64,000 nt of DNA from Parietichytrium sp. I65-24A. Taxonomy: Eukaryota > Sar > Bigyra > Thraustochytrida > Thraustochytriidae. The notes under the pieces are model-generated. The model was not told the DNA's origin. It worked only from the letters and a program-made list of their open reading frames with translations, and did not search any database. The DNA lies in contig BLSF01000009.1 in NCBI GenBank assembly GCA_012862575.1, positions 124,001 through 188,000 of the forward strand. The letters run 5' to 3'. Shown in pieces: positions 51,283 through 60,997 of the stretch. The translations under genes were made by a program, and so were the position numbers. How positions within the stretch are numbered: the stretch's first letter is position 1; each line of letters opens with the position of its first letter.

Positions 51283-51610
51283 ACTGCTCTGCACCACCTG
51301 AACATTGCCCATGACTCCGCAACCTTCCGCCTAATTTATTTTGTAGCTTGCGAGAATAAAATCTTTAAGACCATGTCCTTGCCTTTCGTGCACTTCCCCT
51401 TCACATCGCCACATTCGCTACCAGCCGCTCTTCCTTCGATGCTTGCCCTTCAATATAGCGAATGTATGTCTTCAAATCTTCTTGACCGCTCACGTTTTCG
51501 CTGTCAACGCAAACATTTTTGTTGTGTTTGACTCACAGTTTCGTACATAATTACAAAAACCACATCCTTTTCTCCAGGCCGATACATACTGCTTTTGCAG
51601 TCCCTGCAGC
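51283..51610. other. Intergenic region, HIR2 to CobT
   Basis: 328 bp with the partial motif ACTCACAGT at 51531-51539, 72 bp before the CobT ATG. No gene. Confidence 0.5.
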
Positions 51611-52663
51611 ATGGACTTGTCCGCAGCGCGGGAGCGGGTCAGATCCGCGGCGCAGGCCAGACTGGACAGTTTGGCCAAGCCACCGGGAAGTTTAGGGTCG
51701 GTGGAGCAGCTTGGCGTCCAACTGTGCGTCGCTCAGCAGCAGTGCCCTCCGGATGCAACGCGCGCAAGTGTGCTGATCTTTGCGGGCGACCATGGAGTGG
51801 ACAAAGAGGGCGTGAGCCCATACCCTTCATCGGTGACGGAGTCGATGGTGAGGACTATTGCGTCGGGGAGGTCCACGGTGTCGTGCTTTGCGCGGGCTGC
51901 TGGGGCTAGCGTGCAAGTCGTCAACGTGGGGGTGAAGACGCCTATGCAGGAGGTGACTTTGAGTAGCGGCGTTTCATTTGTGGACGCCTGTGTGGTGATG
52001 GGAACACAAAATATTGCGGCCGAGGCAGCAATGACTCTGGAGCAGTCAGCAAAGGCCATCGTGGTGGGGAGAGAGGCGCTGAGAAGGGCGGTGGGTACGG
52101 AACAGGTGACACTCGTTAGCGTGGGAGAAGTGGGCATCTGCAACACCACCATTGCGGCCGCCCTGGCTTGCAAGCTACTGGAAAAAGAGCCTGAGCTTCT
52201 TTGTGGCCCCGGAACTGGCCTCGATGCAGCTGGAGTTGCCCGCAAAATTGCTGCTGTGAAAGCAGCCCTTGATCGCCGAGGATGCAGCGCAGATGCGCCT
52301 GAAGAGATCCTCGCAGACCTTGGAGGTCTGGAAATTGCTGCAATGGTTGGGTGTTTCCTAGAATGTGCTCAGCACAGGGTTGCTGCGATTGTGGACGGCT
52401 TCATTTGCTCTGTTGCAGCGATGATTGCTTGTGCGATGGATCCGAACGTGCGTGAGCAACTAGTCTTTGCGACAAAATCTGCCGAACCGGGCCACCGCTA
52501 CGTCCTTGAGCATTTGAACGTGCAAAATGCCGTCTTTGATCTCGGCATGCGTCTAGGAGAAGGCTCTGCTTCCACGCTCAGTATTCCGACACTTTACTCG
52601 GCAGCTCAACTGTTCAATGGGGTTGCTACACTGGAACAAGTTTTGTCGGGCGGCAAGGTATAG
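51611..52663 (+). CDS. cobT: Nicotinate-nucleotide:dimethylbenzimidazole phosphoribosyltransferase (CobT)
   Basis: 350 residues, full length, intronless. Family blocks are all present: LAKPPGSLGS (21), FAGDHGVDKEG (58), VGEVGICNTTIAA (171) and RLGEGSAS; the catalytic base Glu317 of Salmonella CobT falls at exactly E317 here. The enzyme activates the lower-ligand base, usually 5,6-dimethylbenzimidazole, to its alpha-ribotide for cobalamin. In eukaryotes it occurs in algae that remodel pseudocobalamin from bacteria. The neighbouring gene, converging from the other strand, is CobS, the next enzyme. The Gly-Cys in GEVGICNTT replaces the usual Gly-Ile-Gly. The start at ATG 51611 matches the usual N-terminus, with no obvious transit peptide. 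Confidence 0.95.
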   Translation: MDLSAARERVRSAAQARLDSLAKPPGSLGSVEQLGVQLCVAQQQCPPDATRASVLIFAGDHGVDKEGVSPYPSSVTESMVRTIASGRSTVSCFARAAGASVQVVNVGVKTPMQEVTLSSGVSFVDACVVMGTQNIAAEAAMTLEQSAKAIVVGREALRRAVGTEQVTLVSVGEVGICNTTIAAALACKLLEKEPELLCGPGTGLDAAGVARKIAAVKAALDRRGCSADAPEEILADLGGLEIAAMVGCFLECAQHRVAAIVDGFICSVAAMIACAMDPNVREQLVFATKSAEPGHRYVLEHLNVQNAVFDLGMRLGEGSASTLSIPTLYSAAQLFNGVATLEQVLSGGKV

Positions 52664-52851
52664 ATAGAATGGGCACGCCTCTTGACTCTTGGTGCTTCTT
52701 CTTAATCTTTGCTTATTTTTATTCCTCATTTTCTCCAATATCTAAGAAGACACATAGCTATAGCAGCAAAGAAATGACCTGCTCCGGTTTGGTTGCTCGT
52801 ACAACCTCTATAAATCTAGAAAGAATAGAAAAGAAGTGTGCGGTTTGACGG
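52664..52851. other. CobT-CobS convergent 3' spacer
   Basis: 188 bp between the two stop codons; presumably overlapping or adjacent 3' UTRs. Confidence 0.5.
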
Positions 52852-54078
52852 TTAACAAGATTTTGCAGAAGGGAGCTCACCAGCACCTCGCATGTACATT
52901 GTGGGGATCCCGACCATCATCGCTAAGCGACCCCAGGGCGCCAAGAACGTGGTCTCAGCGAATGAGTCCGGTAATTTCGCGATAAGTGCCATGTAAACGA
53001 GTAGCTCGCACAACATGATAGATGCGCCAAGAAAATCGCCAATAACCCCTCCGATCACATGCGTAGAGTACCGCCCAGCTGCTACAACAAAAACAGATAC
53101 CAAAGCTCCGAGGATGATCCATCTCTCCGGATCAACGAGAAGCAAACATACAAGCACACTGTATAGCGTTGCAAAGAGAACCCGGTTCCACGTTAGCAAG
53201 CCTGCGTTCACGCAGCCGGCAAAAGTGTTGTACAACAACCCTTTGTCGTCGCCTTCGTCGTGAACGTAAGGAAACAGCTTTGTCAACCACACACTAGTCA
53301 GACGGGAGAGCGTGTGCGCAACGATGATCGCGTTTCGTGTTTCAGCTATCGAGCCTTGCGAAGCTATGAGGTGAACTCTTGTGATCATGCATAGACTCAC
53401 GCCAACGACTGCATAAGTGCCAACGCGAGAGTCCTTCATAATCCGCAGAATCTGAGCCCGGCCCCATCCGCCACCGAACGAATCCAGCGTATCAGCAAGG
53501 CCATCTTCATGAAAGCAGCCCGTGATCCACACGCCCATCAAAGTCGCTGCAGCTGCTGCGACCGCGCGTGTAAATACAGTGCTCAGAGCCTCAAACCACA
53601 CCGAGATCCACACTCCGACAAGGCTACCGATCACCACAAAGTAAGCCATCCCTGGAACTAAATCAGCAGGCGAGTGGTCTACCCACGATGGGCAGGGCAG
53701 ACGGGTCAAAAACATCACCGCAACCAAAAATCTGCGCCATTCCGCAGGCCTCGAAACTTTCTTGCCTTTGTTCACACCATCTCCCCGCCCCCGCACTTCT
53801 TCGCTACTCACCACCCGCTCCTCGGCACCATCTTTATTCTCTTCCCCGACGTTGCTCTTCTGCAACGCATTATTCGGCGCCATTCCCGCAGAACTGAAGC
53901 GATCTCCACCTACTTCTTCTTTCCTCGTTCCTCGTTCCTTGTTCCCGCACAAGAGCGACGGCCTCGCACACCCTTCCTCTCTCCGCCTGCGCGTACCCCC
54001 TGCGCTCTCCGCGTATCTTTGATTGCCACCCGCAAAATTGCGACTCACAATCCCCCTGTGGTTTTGCACGAGCAACAT
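52852..54078 (-). CDS. cobS: Adenosylcobinamide-GDP ribazoletransferase / cobalamin synthase (CobS)
   Basis: 408 residues from ATG 54078. The membrane protein carries the CobS fingerprint FHEDGLADTLDSFGGGWGR followed by ILRIMKDSRVGTYAVVG, with several hydrophobic segments through the C-terminus. CobS joins alpha-ribazole (phosphate) to adenosylcobinamide-GDP, completing the nucleotide loop made with CobT. The N-terminal 135 residues before the conserved part are basic and then acidic; the first 30 (MLLVQNHRGIVSRNFAGG) could be an organellar presequence. ATG 53883 (GGAATGGCG) is an alternative start without that extension; which is used cannot be told from sequence. Codon use resembles the neighbours, so recent transfer is not suggested. 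Confidence 0.93.
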   Translation of the reverse strand: MLLVQNHRGIVSRNFAGGNQRYAESAGGTRRRREEGCARPSLLCGNKERGTRKEEVGGDRFSSAGMAPNNALQKSNVGEENKDGAEERVVSSEEVRGRGDGVNKGKKVSRPAEWRRFLVAVMFLTRLPCPSWVDHSPADLVPGMAYFVVIGSLVGVWISVWFEALSTVFTRAVAAAAATLMGVWITGCFHEDGLADTLDSFGGGWGRAQILRIMKDSRVGTYAVVGVSLCMITRVHLIASQGSIAETRNAIIVAHTLSRLTSVWLTKLFPYVHDEGDDKGLLYNTFAGCVNAGLLTWNRVLFATLYSVLVCLLLVDPERWIILGALVSVFVVAAGRYSTHVIGGVIGDFLGASIMLCELLVYMALIAKLPDSFAETTFLAPWGRLAMMVGIPTMYMRGAGELPSAKSC

Positions 54079-54411
54079 GACATATTGGCTACACAAGGCT
54101 GGCTACACATTGCGCTACGTCGAAAGAACCCACCGGTTCCTGAGTGGAGAACCGGCGGGGAGAACCGGTGGGTTCTCGGCTGGAGAACCGTAGTACCGGC
54201 CAGGTTTGCAAAACCGAAGATTATCGAGGAGAGAGCGAAGGGACGGAGGAAGTACGGGGATCGATCAAAACCTGGAAACCGGGCGAGCTAAAGCGGGAGT
54301 AGTGTAGCTTAGGCGCAACAGAGGTTTGTTTGGTCGCTTCGGATCAGTTGACTCGAATCTGAGTCCGGGTTTGAGGGAGATCTCTCTCCAACCAACTCTG
54401 TGATCTGTGAG
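54079..54411. other. Divergent CobS/Popeye promoter region
   Basis: 333 bp shared upstream region. Contains several GAACCGGYGGG-like repeats near 54128-54190 (GGAGAACCGG three times). No gene. Confidence 0.5.
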
Positions 54412-55587
54412 ATGCTGCGCGGAGCTGCGAATGCGTGGAGGAATGCGTGGAATAGGTCGCGGATGGAGCACGCGAGAAGGCGAAATGTGAGCGACGCGGC
54501 GATGGGGCGTGGGAAAATGACGGCCGCAGAGAAGGCAGAGGCTCTGTGCGCGGCTGGAAGGAGGTGGCTCGGGCCAGAGAGACTCCCGTATATCATTCAC
54601 TTTGGGAATGCAGTCGCGCTGTTGGCCGCTTCTTCGGACTCCATGCTCGAACTAAGAATGTTGATGATTGCTGCATCGACGTGTGGTATCTCGTACAATC
54701 TCTTGCAGCCCAAGCCGCTGTGGGCGCCCGCATCTTGGGGCGTGGTATTCATTGCTCTCCACAGTTATCGCATATATGGGATATTGATGGAGCGAGTGAC
54801 CGTGGAGTTTACCAAAGAGGAGGAGATGCTCTATGAAAAGGCGTTTCTTCCGTATGGCTTCACCCCGCGAAGCTTCCACGATGTGATGCACCAGAGCAGT
54901 GCCATTTTTGAGACCTATGAGCCTGGGGAGACTATTGTTGCCCAGAAGTGGGGCGTGCAACATAACTACTATGTCCTCAAAGGCAAAGTAAACATATTGA
55001 GAAACGGAAGAGTGATAAGTCAAATCAGGAGCAAAGACTCAAAAGAAAAACCCGACAAAGGAGAGTGGATAGGGCAGCCCTGGGATAGGGAATATAATTT
55101 CAGTGAAAACCGGTGGTGGCGAATATCCGCTCAAGCAGAAGACAAGGTACGGGTGGTCAGATTTAACCTGAAAGGCTTTCACCACGCTATTAGAGAAGAC
55201 GAGGGGAGGATGATCGCCGCAGACCGCTTGCAAATCCAAGACTTGTGGGAGAAGCTGCGGCACACGAACAGCCTTCACAAGAACATTGCACAAAAGAAAC
55301 AGAGGCAGATAAAGGAGCTCAAAAGTCAACTGGAGCTCACGGTTCAAGAAGCATACGTGACCATGCTACAGCTGGCCCTTTCCGACGGAAAGATCACCGA
55401 AGAAGAAGCGCAAGAGCTCGAAGCCTACCGCCTCCGTCACAACATCCCCGATGAGTTTCACAATCAAGCCCTCTGCCGTCTCGGCTGGCCACCTGGCTCC
55501 AAACTCGGCCTCTCCACAAACCTAACTCCTGAACTCTTAAACTCCTGCTGCGCCCAGCACCAAACCTGCGATCTCAGCAAGACCTGA
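54412..55587 (+). CDS. Popeye-domain-containing protein
   Basis: 391 residues. After a basic N-terminus there are about three hydrophobic segments (residues ~60-125: IIHFGNAVALLAASS, MLMIAASTCGISYNLL, WGVVFIALHSYRIYGIL), then the Popeye domain (about 130-270) with a cyclic-nucleotide-binding-like beta-barrel: YEPGETIVAQKWGVQHNYYVLKGKVNIL. A coiled coil follows (LWEKLRHTNSLHKNIAQKKQ) and a tail with repeated acidic helices. POPDC proteins in animals bind cAMP in heart and muscle membranes. The animal FDSPEW/DSPE signature is not clear here. ATG 54412 is the first in frame. Confidence 0.75.
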   Translation: MLRGAANAWRNAWNRSRMEHARRRNVSDAAMGRGKMTAAEKAEALCAAGRRWLGPERLPYIIHFGNAVALLAASSDSMLELRMLMIAASTCGISYNLLQPKPLWAPASWGVVFIALHSYRIYGILMERVTVEFTKEEEMLYEKAFLPYGFTPRSFHDVMHQSSAIFETYEPGETIVAQKWGVQHNYYVLKGKVNILRNGRVISQIRSKDSKEKPDKGEWIGQPWDREYNFSENRWWRISAQAEDKVRVVRFNLKGFHHAIREDEGRMIAADRLQIQDLWEKLRHTNSLHKNIAQKKQRQIKELKSQLELTVQEAYVTMLQLALSDGKITEEEAQELEAYRLRHNIPDEFHNQALCRLGWPPGSKLGLSTNLTPELLNSCCAQHQTCDLSKT

Positions 55588-56053
55588 CATATCTCAAATT
55601 CCCAAGCGTCTAATTTGCCCTTTTTTTGTCCAAAAAATCGTTTCCCCTGTTTCCCCCTCCCTTTATTTATGCATCATCTAGGATCCTCCAAGACTTTCAA
55701 TTGCAACAGGTGCCACAACAACAGCGATCGCGACGCGAACGAAGCCAGGAACATACTTTCGAGATACCTTACATTGAACGAGCAGTTTCTCAACATTTGA
55801 AAGAAAAAAGAGGGCGTGCATTTGCACAAACGTTGGGACTTACCCCCTTCTCTTCAAACTGTCTGCCAGTGCTACCAAGTTCAGTTATCAAGTTCAGTTA
55901 TCTGCTGCCTGCTACTAACAAGCGGCACCTTTGGCAAAGCAGACATGAGCAGACCAGCTAAACGTGGACTCCATACTCCGAGCTGCACAGAGACAAGGTG
56001 CAGCCAACGCGTTTCCGCCGCTCCTGCGCAAGTGCTCGTTGCACCTCGCTCGC
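55588..56053. other. Intergenic region, Popeye to PLB-like
   Basis: 466 bp; a direct repeat of AGTTCAGTTATC at about 55879-55902. No gene. Confidence 0.5.
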
Positions 56054-57870
56054 ATGAGAGCTGTACGTTCCGTCATGGGGCTTCACATTCGGCAGACCGT
56101 TCTCGCTGTGCTGCTGGCGACCGCCACCGCCACCGCTGCAGCAGCTTTCGACGGCGCGACGTTCCCGGACTGTGCCGGGACGCGCGTTACCGTGCTCGCG
56201 AATGGGACGGTGCTGCGCGGGGATTCGGACGCCGGAGGATCCAAATTGGCGGAAGGATGCTATGCGGATGGCGAGAATGGCGAGTTCGGGCAGTTGTGGG
56301 TGCGAGCGGACCAAGGCGAATTGGACGTCAGGCAGCAGGGGCTTGGGGTTGGACTGGCGCAAGGAGCCCTTACGGCGCACAGGATCTTCCCGTTCTACCT
56401 GAACGCGGTGAGTATACGCGGTCGCAAGAACGGTGGCGCTCGCGAGATGGCGTTTTTCGAGGAGAACTTGCGCGCGGTTGAAGACTTGGCCGCGAAAGGG
56501 GAGGGCACGTACTGGGAGACAGTGCGGATGTACCTGGCGGTGCTGGAAGGGCTCTGGCGAGGGTACAGCGCTGCGTGCGAGGAGCACGAGAGCGAGTGGG
56601 CGGGGTTGTATGGCGGAAAGAGCTGCAAGCTCACGAAAGTGGAGATGTGGGCTCTGAATGCGGATGCGGAAATTGGGGAGGTTAGGGACTCGCTCGCGCC
56701 GCTTTCGGACACGGCGTCGTTGAGAAGTGAGCTTTTGATGCAGCTCAAGTCGAAAACATCGGAGCGCGCGTCGTCGTCATCGTCGTCGGAAGCCAAGGAA
56801 GATGTCTATTTGCAGGAGCTTTTGCGCGGCCGGTGTAGTGCGGTGGTGATTTTGACTGGAAAGGACTTGTTCATGGCGCACTCCACGTGGGGGCGGGTAA
56901 GTCTTGTATGCTGATTGGAGCGGCGCGTGTCGTGGCGCACACTAACATTGTTTGGTTTCCTTTCTTCCATCTTGTCCCATCGGAGTAGTTTGAGGAGATG
57001 GTTAGAGACGTGAAGCACATAGAACTGGCTGGAAGAAAATCTTCGTTCACTTCGTTTTCAGGTTTGATTGGGTCCACTGACGACTGGTACATCTGGTCGT
57101 CAGGCCTGGTGGTCATGGAGACCAGTATTTCCCCACATTCTAAAAAGCGCAAAATGGAGATTGATCCGCGGCGTGGCCTCCCCGGGTGGCTTCGCGGCCT
57201 TGTCGCTGGGTACCTCTCTTCGAGTGCTCGTGAGTGGACAGAGAAATTTTCCATGAACGACGGCGGTACAGACGAGTCCCAGTGGTTAATTGTCAACACG
57301 AAGGTATTTGAGCCTGCCCAAAACCTTCCCGAGGGTACATTTGTCGTTTACGAGAATGTCGCCGGCGTGGTGGCTTCGAAGGATATGTCTGATGTCTTGA
57401 TGCAGAGGGGCTTCTTTGCTGGGACGAACACTCCGTTCCTCGAAGAAACAAGAGAGGCAGGCGGCTATAACCAAGAGCCGTGTTCGGACGAGGCAAAGGC
57501 AAGCTGCACTTGTTTCTGGTCTTACGACCACAATCCTCGTGCGTGCGAGTTTGCAACGTACGCAAAAAATGTTTCCACGCTTTTGGATGTGGAGGATCTG
57601 ATAACCTTACCTTCGCACGTTAAAGACCACCCAGAGTTTGGGATATCTGCTCGAGCTGACCTCAATGACCGCTCACCAAAAATGTTCGGCGCAATTGACG
57701 CCAAGGTCACTTCTGCTTCGATGCAAAACCCGGATTTCACGGGTCGTATGTTTCTTAAAGCTGGGGTCAGTGGCCCACAGCCAGACCCGGTACACTGGGA
57801 TCCCCAAAGTCTTCATTATACTGTGAATCTGCAACAGAGTGCCTGGACAACCACGCAGTTCGACCCTTGA
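56054..57870 (+). CDS. Phospholipase B-like (PLBD/lamina ancestor) protein (2 exons)
   Basis: Spliced CDS join(56054..56896,56989..57870), 574 residues, a normal family length. The 92-nt intron begins GTAAGT and ends GGAGTAG, in phase. The N-terminus has a signal peptide (HIRQTVLAVLLATATATAAAA). The Ntn-hydrolase nucleophile is the Cys of RGRCSAVVILT, followed by FMAHSTW, SGLIGSTDDWYIWSSGLVVMETS, and near the end KVTSASMQNPDFTGRMFLKAGVSGPQPD. PLBD proteins are lysosomal or secreted, self-processed amidase-like hydrolases; phospholipase activity is debated. ATG 56075 is a second possible start. Confidence 0.9.
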
Positions 57871-58433
57871 TATGTCTAGTTCAGAGGGCGCCACGCGCAT
57901 TTTAAAATATTGTATAGAATCAAATAATGTACAGTACCTGATCTCCTTCTCTCATGTTTTTTACCCAATGGACCGCGTTACCACTCAAACTCGAGTATTC
58001 ATTGCGGGTGCTTTCGATGACGCGGGTCACACTCAAACAGTCACACGCAAAACTCACAGTTGTGCAGCCTGCAAATCTCTTTGCACTGTTTTCTTTCTTG
58101 TCGTTTCGTCTCTTCGTGGACAGTTTCCATTAGTACTGACTGTGAGTATCGTTCTGAGTATCGTTCTGAGTATCGTTTCATTCCATCATTCACGTTTGTG
58201 AGCTATGCCTAGCTCTAATACCAGCACGACTCTGAGAGCTCTTGGAGAGGGAAAAAAAAGGAGTATGATAGTGAGTTGAGGAATTTGTTGTGTTTATTGA
58301 CCATCGGAACGAGTGGATTGCCAAAAGCGCGCGTGCCTTTGAGCAGCGAAAGAACGAAAGTAATAGCAAGAGGAAAAAGGATACAAGCCGACCCGTAGAC
58401 CACACGACCACGCGAGAGCGGCGAAGCGCAGAG
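57871..58433. other. Intergenic region, PLB-like to PUB/CW gene
   Basis: 563 bp. TGACTGTGAGT at 58138 is followed by three GAGTATCGTT repeats (58144-58170). No gene. Confidence 0.5.
58138..58148 (+). promoter_or_regulatory. Recurrent intergenic 11-mer TGACTGTGAGT
   Basis: Exact copy about 295 bp upstream of the PUB/CW start codon. Confidence 0.3.
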
Positions 58434-59756
58434 ATGGAAAGTGCCATTTCTGCTCTGAGGGCGGAGGCGCAGGAGCAAGGGTGCGAAGCGAGCGTGCTCA
58501 AAACAGCGCTCAAGGTGGCGGATAATGCGCTTCAGCATGGGTCGGATGGAGATGGCAAGTACCTGCGTCTGAGGCGGGATAACGGAGCGGTGATAGAGAA
58601 GTTGCTAAAGTTTGCGTCTGCTGAAAAGCTGTTGGACGAATTAGGTTTCAAGCCCGTGGAAGGTGATAGTGATTTGCTTTTTCTGCGAGAGGACTTTGAC
58701 CGTGGTCAGATGAAACGCGCTGTTCAGCAGCTGAAAGAAGCGTTTGAGAGTGTGAGCCACAGCGACTCGAGCCCGACAAAGAGACAGAAACTAGACTCAA
58801 ACAATGACGGCCAGCAAGCGAACGGAGCGTCTTCCTCCTCGTCCTCCTCTTCCTCCTCCTCCTCAGCCCCCGTTGCACCCCCACACCAAGCCTCTACGTC
58901 ATCAAGCTCGTCGTCTTCCTCGTCTGGTCCTGTAACAAAAGAAGCCTCTGGCGAAGAGAAGCCTGCTCAAGAGGAAGAAGAAGAAGTCGGTAGCTTGACA
59001 ATAATATGCGATGCATGTCAGAAGGCGCGGATTTTAACGCTGGCTGAGCAAGCGTTCCTTCCGGAGGATGTTGAGGGCTCGACATGGATCTGTGCAAATC
59101 TTCCGCGCCTACAAGAGAGCGGCGGATGCGAGGTGCCAGACGATGAGCTCGTTGCGATCACAGGAAAAGGCTTTGCACTTGTTCTGGACAAGCTCGATAT
59201 TAAAAGTCGTGCACAGCTTGCAGAAAAGAGCGCTGCCGAGTTTGACGCCGGGCCGTACAGCGCCTACCTCGAGCACTGGATCGAAAAAGCGCAAAGTCTT
59301 GAACTGGACGAAATCATGGGCGGAATCCTGCAAGACGCGCCGGAAAACACCCTCGACGATCTTCGGCTGCTAGGTATTGCCTCTCCGTCTGACCTGTTGG
59401 ACCACAAAGCAGAATCTGTCATGGAGCTCTATGCTACCCGTGTGCCAGACGCGGCAGTAATTCCGAGCGTGGAAGACATTCAAAACTGGCAGGCGCTCTC
59501 CCGAAAGAGGATCGAGGAGCGACCGTGGCTCAAGCTGTGGTCTGCTCTCAACTCGGAAGCGCTTCAGGAGGTGAGTGAAGAGCCAGCTGCAGCGGAGGGA
59601 CCTAGCATAAAATCTGGAGACGTCAGTCACATAAGCACTTCGTCATCGTCTTCTTCATCGTCTGCGCCAGCCGAAACCAAGGAAGCAGGCGAAGTCACGA
59701 AGCCATCAAGCTCATCGTCGTCATCGTCGTCGTCAACTTCGGGCGTTGTAGAGTAA
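58434..59756 (+). CDS. PUB-domain and CW-type zinc-finger protein
   Basis: 440 residues. Residues 1-95 form a PUB/PUG domain (ASVLKTALKVADNALQHG, KYLRLRRDN, AEKLLDELGFKP, LFLREDFDRG), a module that binds the C-terminal tail of p97/Cdc48. After poly-Ser linkers (about 130-190) comes a CW-like zinc finger, CDACQKARIL..STWICANL..GGCEVPDDEL; CW fingers read methylated histone H3K4. The C-terminal half is helical, with a SAM-like or repeat character (ELDEIMGGILQDAPENTL, LRLLGIASPSDLL), and ends in another poly-Ser tract. The combination suggests a nuclear p97 adaptor; this is inference. ATG 58434 is used because the upstream frame has no ATG. Confidence 0.75.
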   Translation: MESAISALRAEAQEQGCEASVLKTALKVADNALQHGSDGDGKYLRLRRDNGAVIEKLLKFASAEKLLDELGFKPVEGDSDLLFLREDFDRGQMKRAVQQLKEAFESVSHSDSSPTKRQKLDSNNDGQQANGASSSSSSSSSSSSAPVAPPHQASTSSSSSSSSSGPVTKEASGEEKPAQEEEEEVGSLTIICDACQKARILTLAEQAFLPEDVEGSTWICANLPRLQESGGCEVPDDELVAITGKGFALVLDKLDIKSRAQLAEKSAAEFDAGPYSAYLEHWIEKAQSLELDEIMGGILQDAPENTLDDLRLLGIASPSDLLDHKAESVMELYATRVPDAAVIPSVEDIQNWQALSRKRIEERPWLKLWSALNSEALQEVSEEPAAAEGPSIKSGDVSHISTSSSSSSSSAPAETKEAGEVTKPSSSSSSSSSSTSGVVE

Positions 59757-59941
59757 AACAGAAGAAACATTTATAATTATGCGGACACATTTCATTTCAC
59801 ACGATGTTCGTAAGCTTGCAATCGAGATTTGTAACAACACGAAGGAACGACAACGAAAATTTTTTGACAAGCTTTTTATACACCTATGTGCAAGATCTGT
59901 GCCGAACTCTGGCGCTCGCTAGAGGGTCTCAAATTGACAGT
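59757..59941. other. Convergent 3' spacer
   Basis: 185 bp between the PUB/CW and PAP2 stop codons. Confidence 0.5.
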
Positions 59942-60997
59942 TCACACGCCAAGTTTCTCGAAGAGAGGAGGCGCAACCAGCAAAATGATTGCAGGTACTT
60001 GGAAAAATCGAAAAAATCGGAGCACGAGAGCCGCGACGATGCTGATTTTCTCCACCTTCTTCTCCAATATTCTCACTGCGAAAAAGCACGACAAGAGTAC
60101 CACAGCCCCAGAAATAAAGCGAACTAGGCCGTCCAGTTTGGAATTTGGCATGGCAAACGGCGGGTGCTCGTAAAACCATGTTTCTCCGACCGTGAGCCCT
60201 CCCAAGACCCCAGCCATTCCGATGTACGCCAGAAAAGGGACACGGTGGGGCTCTAGTTTCTCCCCTTTCTTGAGATTTTTGCTGATGTTCTCCTCCCAGG
60301 AAGGATGAAGAGCCACGTTTGCGAGACTGCTGTATTGAAGGCAAATGGCGATCGTGATCAGAGCAGTGCCAGAGAGCCCAATGAAAAGTTTTTCTGATGT
60401 GGAGTAGGACTCCGAGAAGTTAATCTTGTGCAAGTACGCCAAGACGAACAAGAGCCCCTGGCCAAGCATGCAGCCAAGTACTGAGCCGCACAAGACGTCG
60501 TGAGGGTAGTGCATGCCCTCATAAACCCTGGAAAAGGCCACCGCCGCGGAGACGAGGTATGGCGCGACCGAGTCCATTTCATGAGCAAAATACACCGCAA
60601 GGCTAAAGCTGATCATGCTATGGGAGGAAGGAAACGAGTATTCGTGGCTGGAGCTCGTCTGCACGACGGCTTTGTCCACCCACGCAGGGCGTGGCGACCT
60701 AAAGTGCCACTTGATCAGCCCGTTCAGAATCTCCGCAATAGGTACCAACCAGATTCCTTCCGTGCCCCACCGATTCGACACGCACCAGTTGAGCCATGCA
60801 AAGATCACAACCAGCCCGTCGCCAGTACACGCTTCCCCAAGCGCGTGCATGAGCAGTTTGAACCATCGCGCCGTCACATTTCTCTGCAACGGCACCATGA
60901 ACCTCTTCCTCTCCACATCCTTCAGCCCGGACACCAGCGCTCCCAGTCTGCCGCCAGCATTCTCCCTGGGCTCTTTGCCCAATGCTGTCTCCACCAT
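59942..60997 (-). CDS. PAP2-family lipid phosphatase, sphingosine-1-phosphate phosphatase-like
   Basis: 351 residues. All three phosphatase motifs are visible: KWHFRSPRP (K-x6-RP), FPSSHSM (PSxH) and SRVYEGMHYPHDV (SR-x5-H-x3-D). Around eight hydrophobic segments follow the sphingosine-1-phosphate/long-chain-base phosphatase arrangement in which the motifs sit in the N-terminal half and four or five more segments follow. It dephosphorylates a lipid phosphate in the ER; the exact substrate cannot be fixed. Start ATG 60997 (MVETALGKEPREN) is the first ATG; the frame upstream only has GTG. Confidence 0.85.
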   Translation of the reverse strand: MVETALGKEPRENAGGRLGALVSGLKDVERKRFMVPLQRNVTARWFKLLMHALGEACTGDGLVVIFAWLNWCVSNRWGTEGIWLVPIAEILNGLIKWHFRSPRPAWVDKAVVQTSSSHEYSFPSSHSMISFSLAVYFAHEMDSVAPYLVSAAVAFSRVYEGMHYPHDVLCGSVLGCMLGQGLLFVLAYLHKINFSESYSTSEKLFIGLSGTALITIAICLQYSSLANVALHPSWEENISKNLKKGEKLEPHRVPFLAYIGMAGVLGGLTVGETWFYEHPPFAMPNSKLDGLVRFISGAVVLLSCFFAVRILEKKVEKISIVAALVLRFFRFFQVPAIILLVAPPLFEKLGV

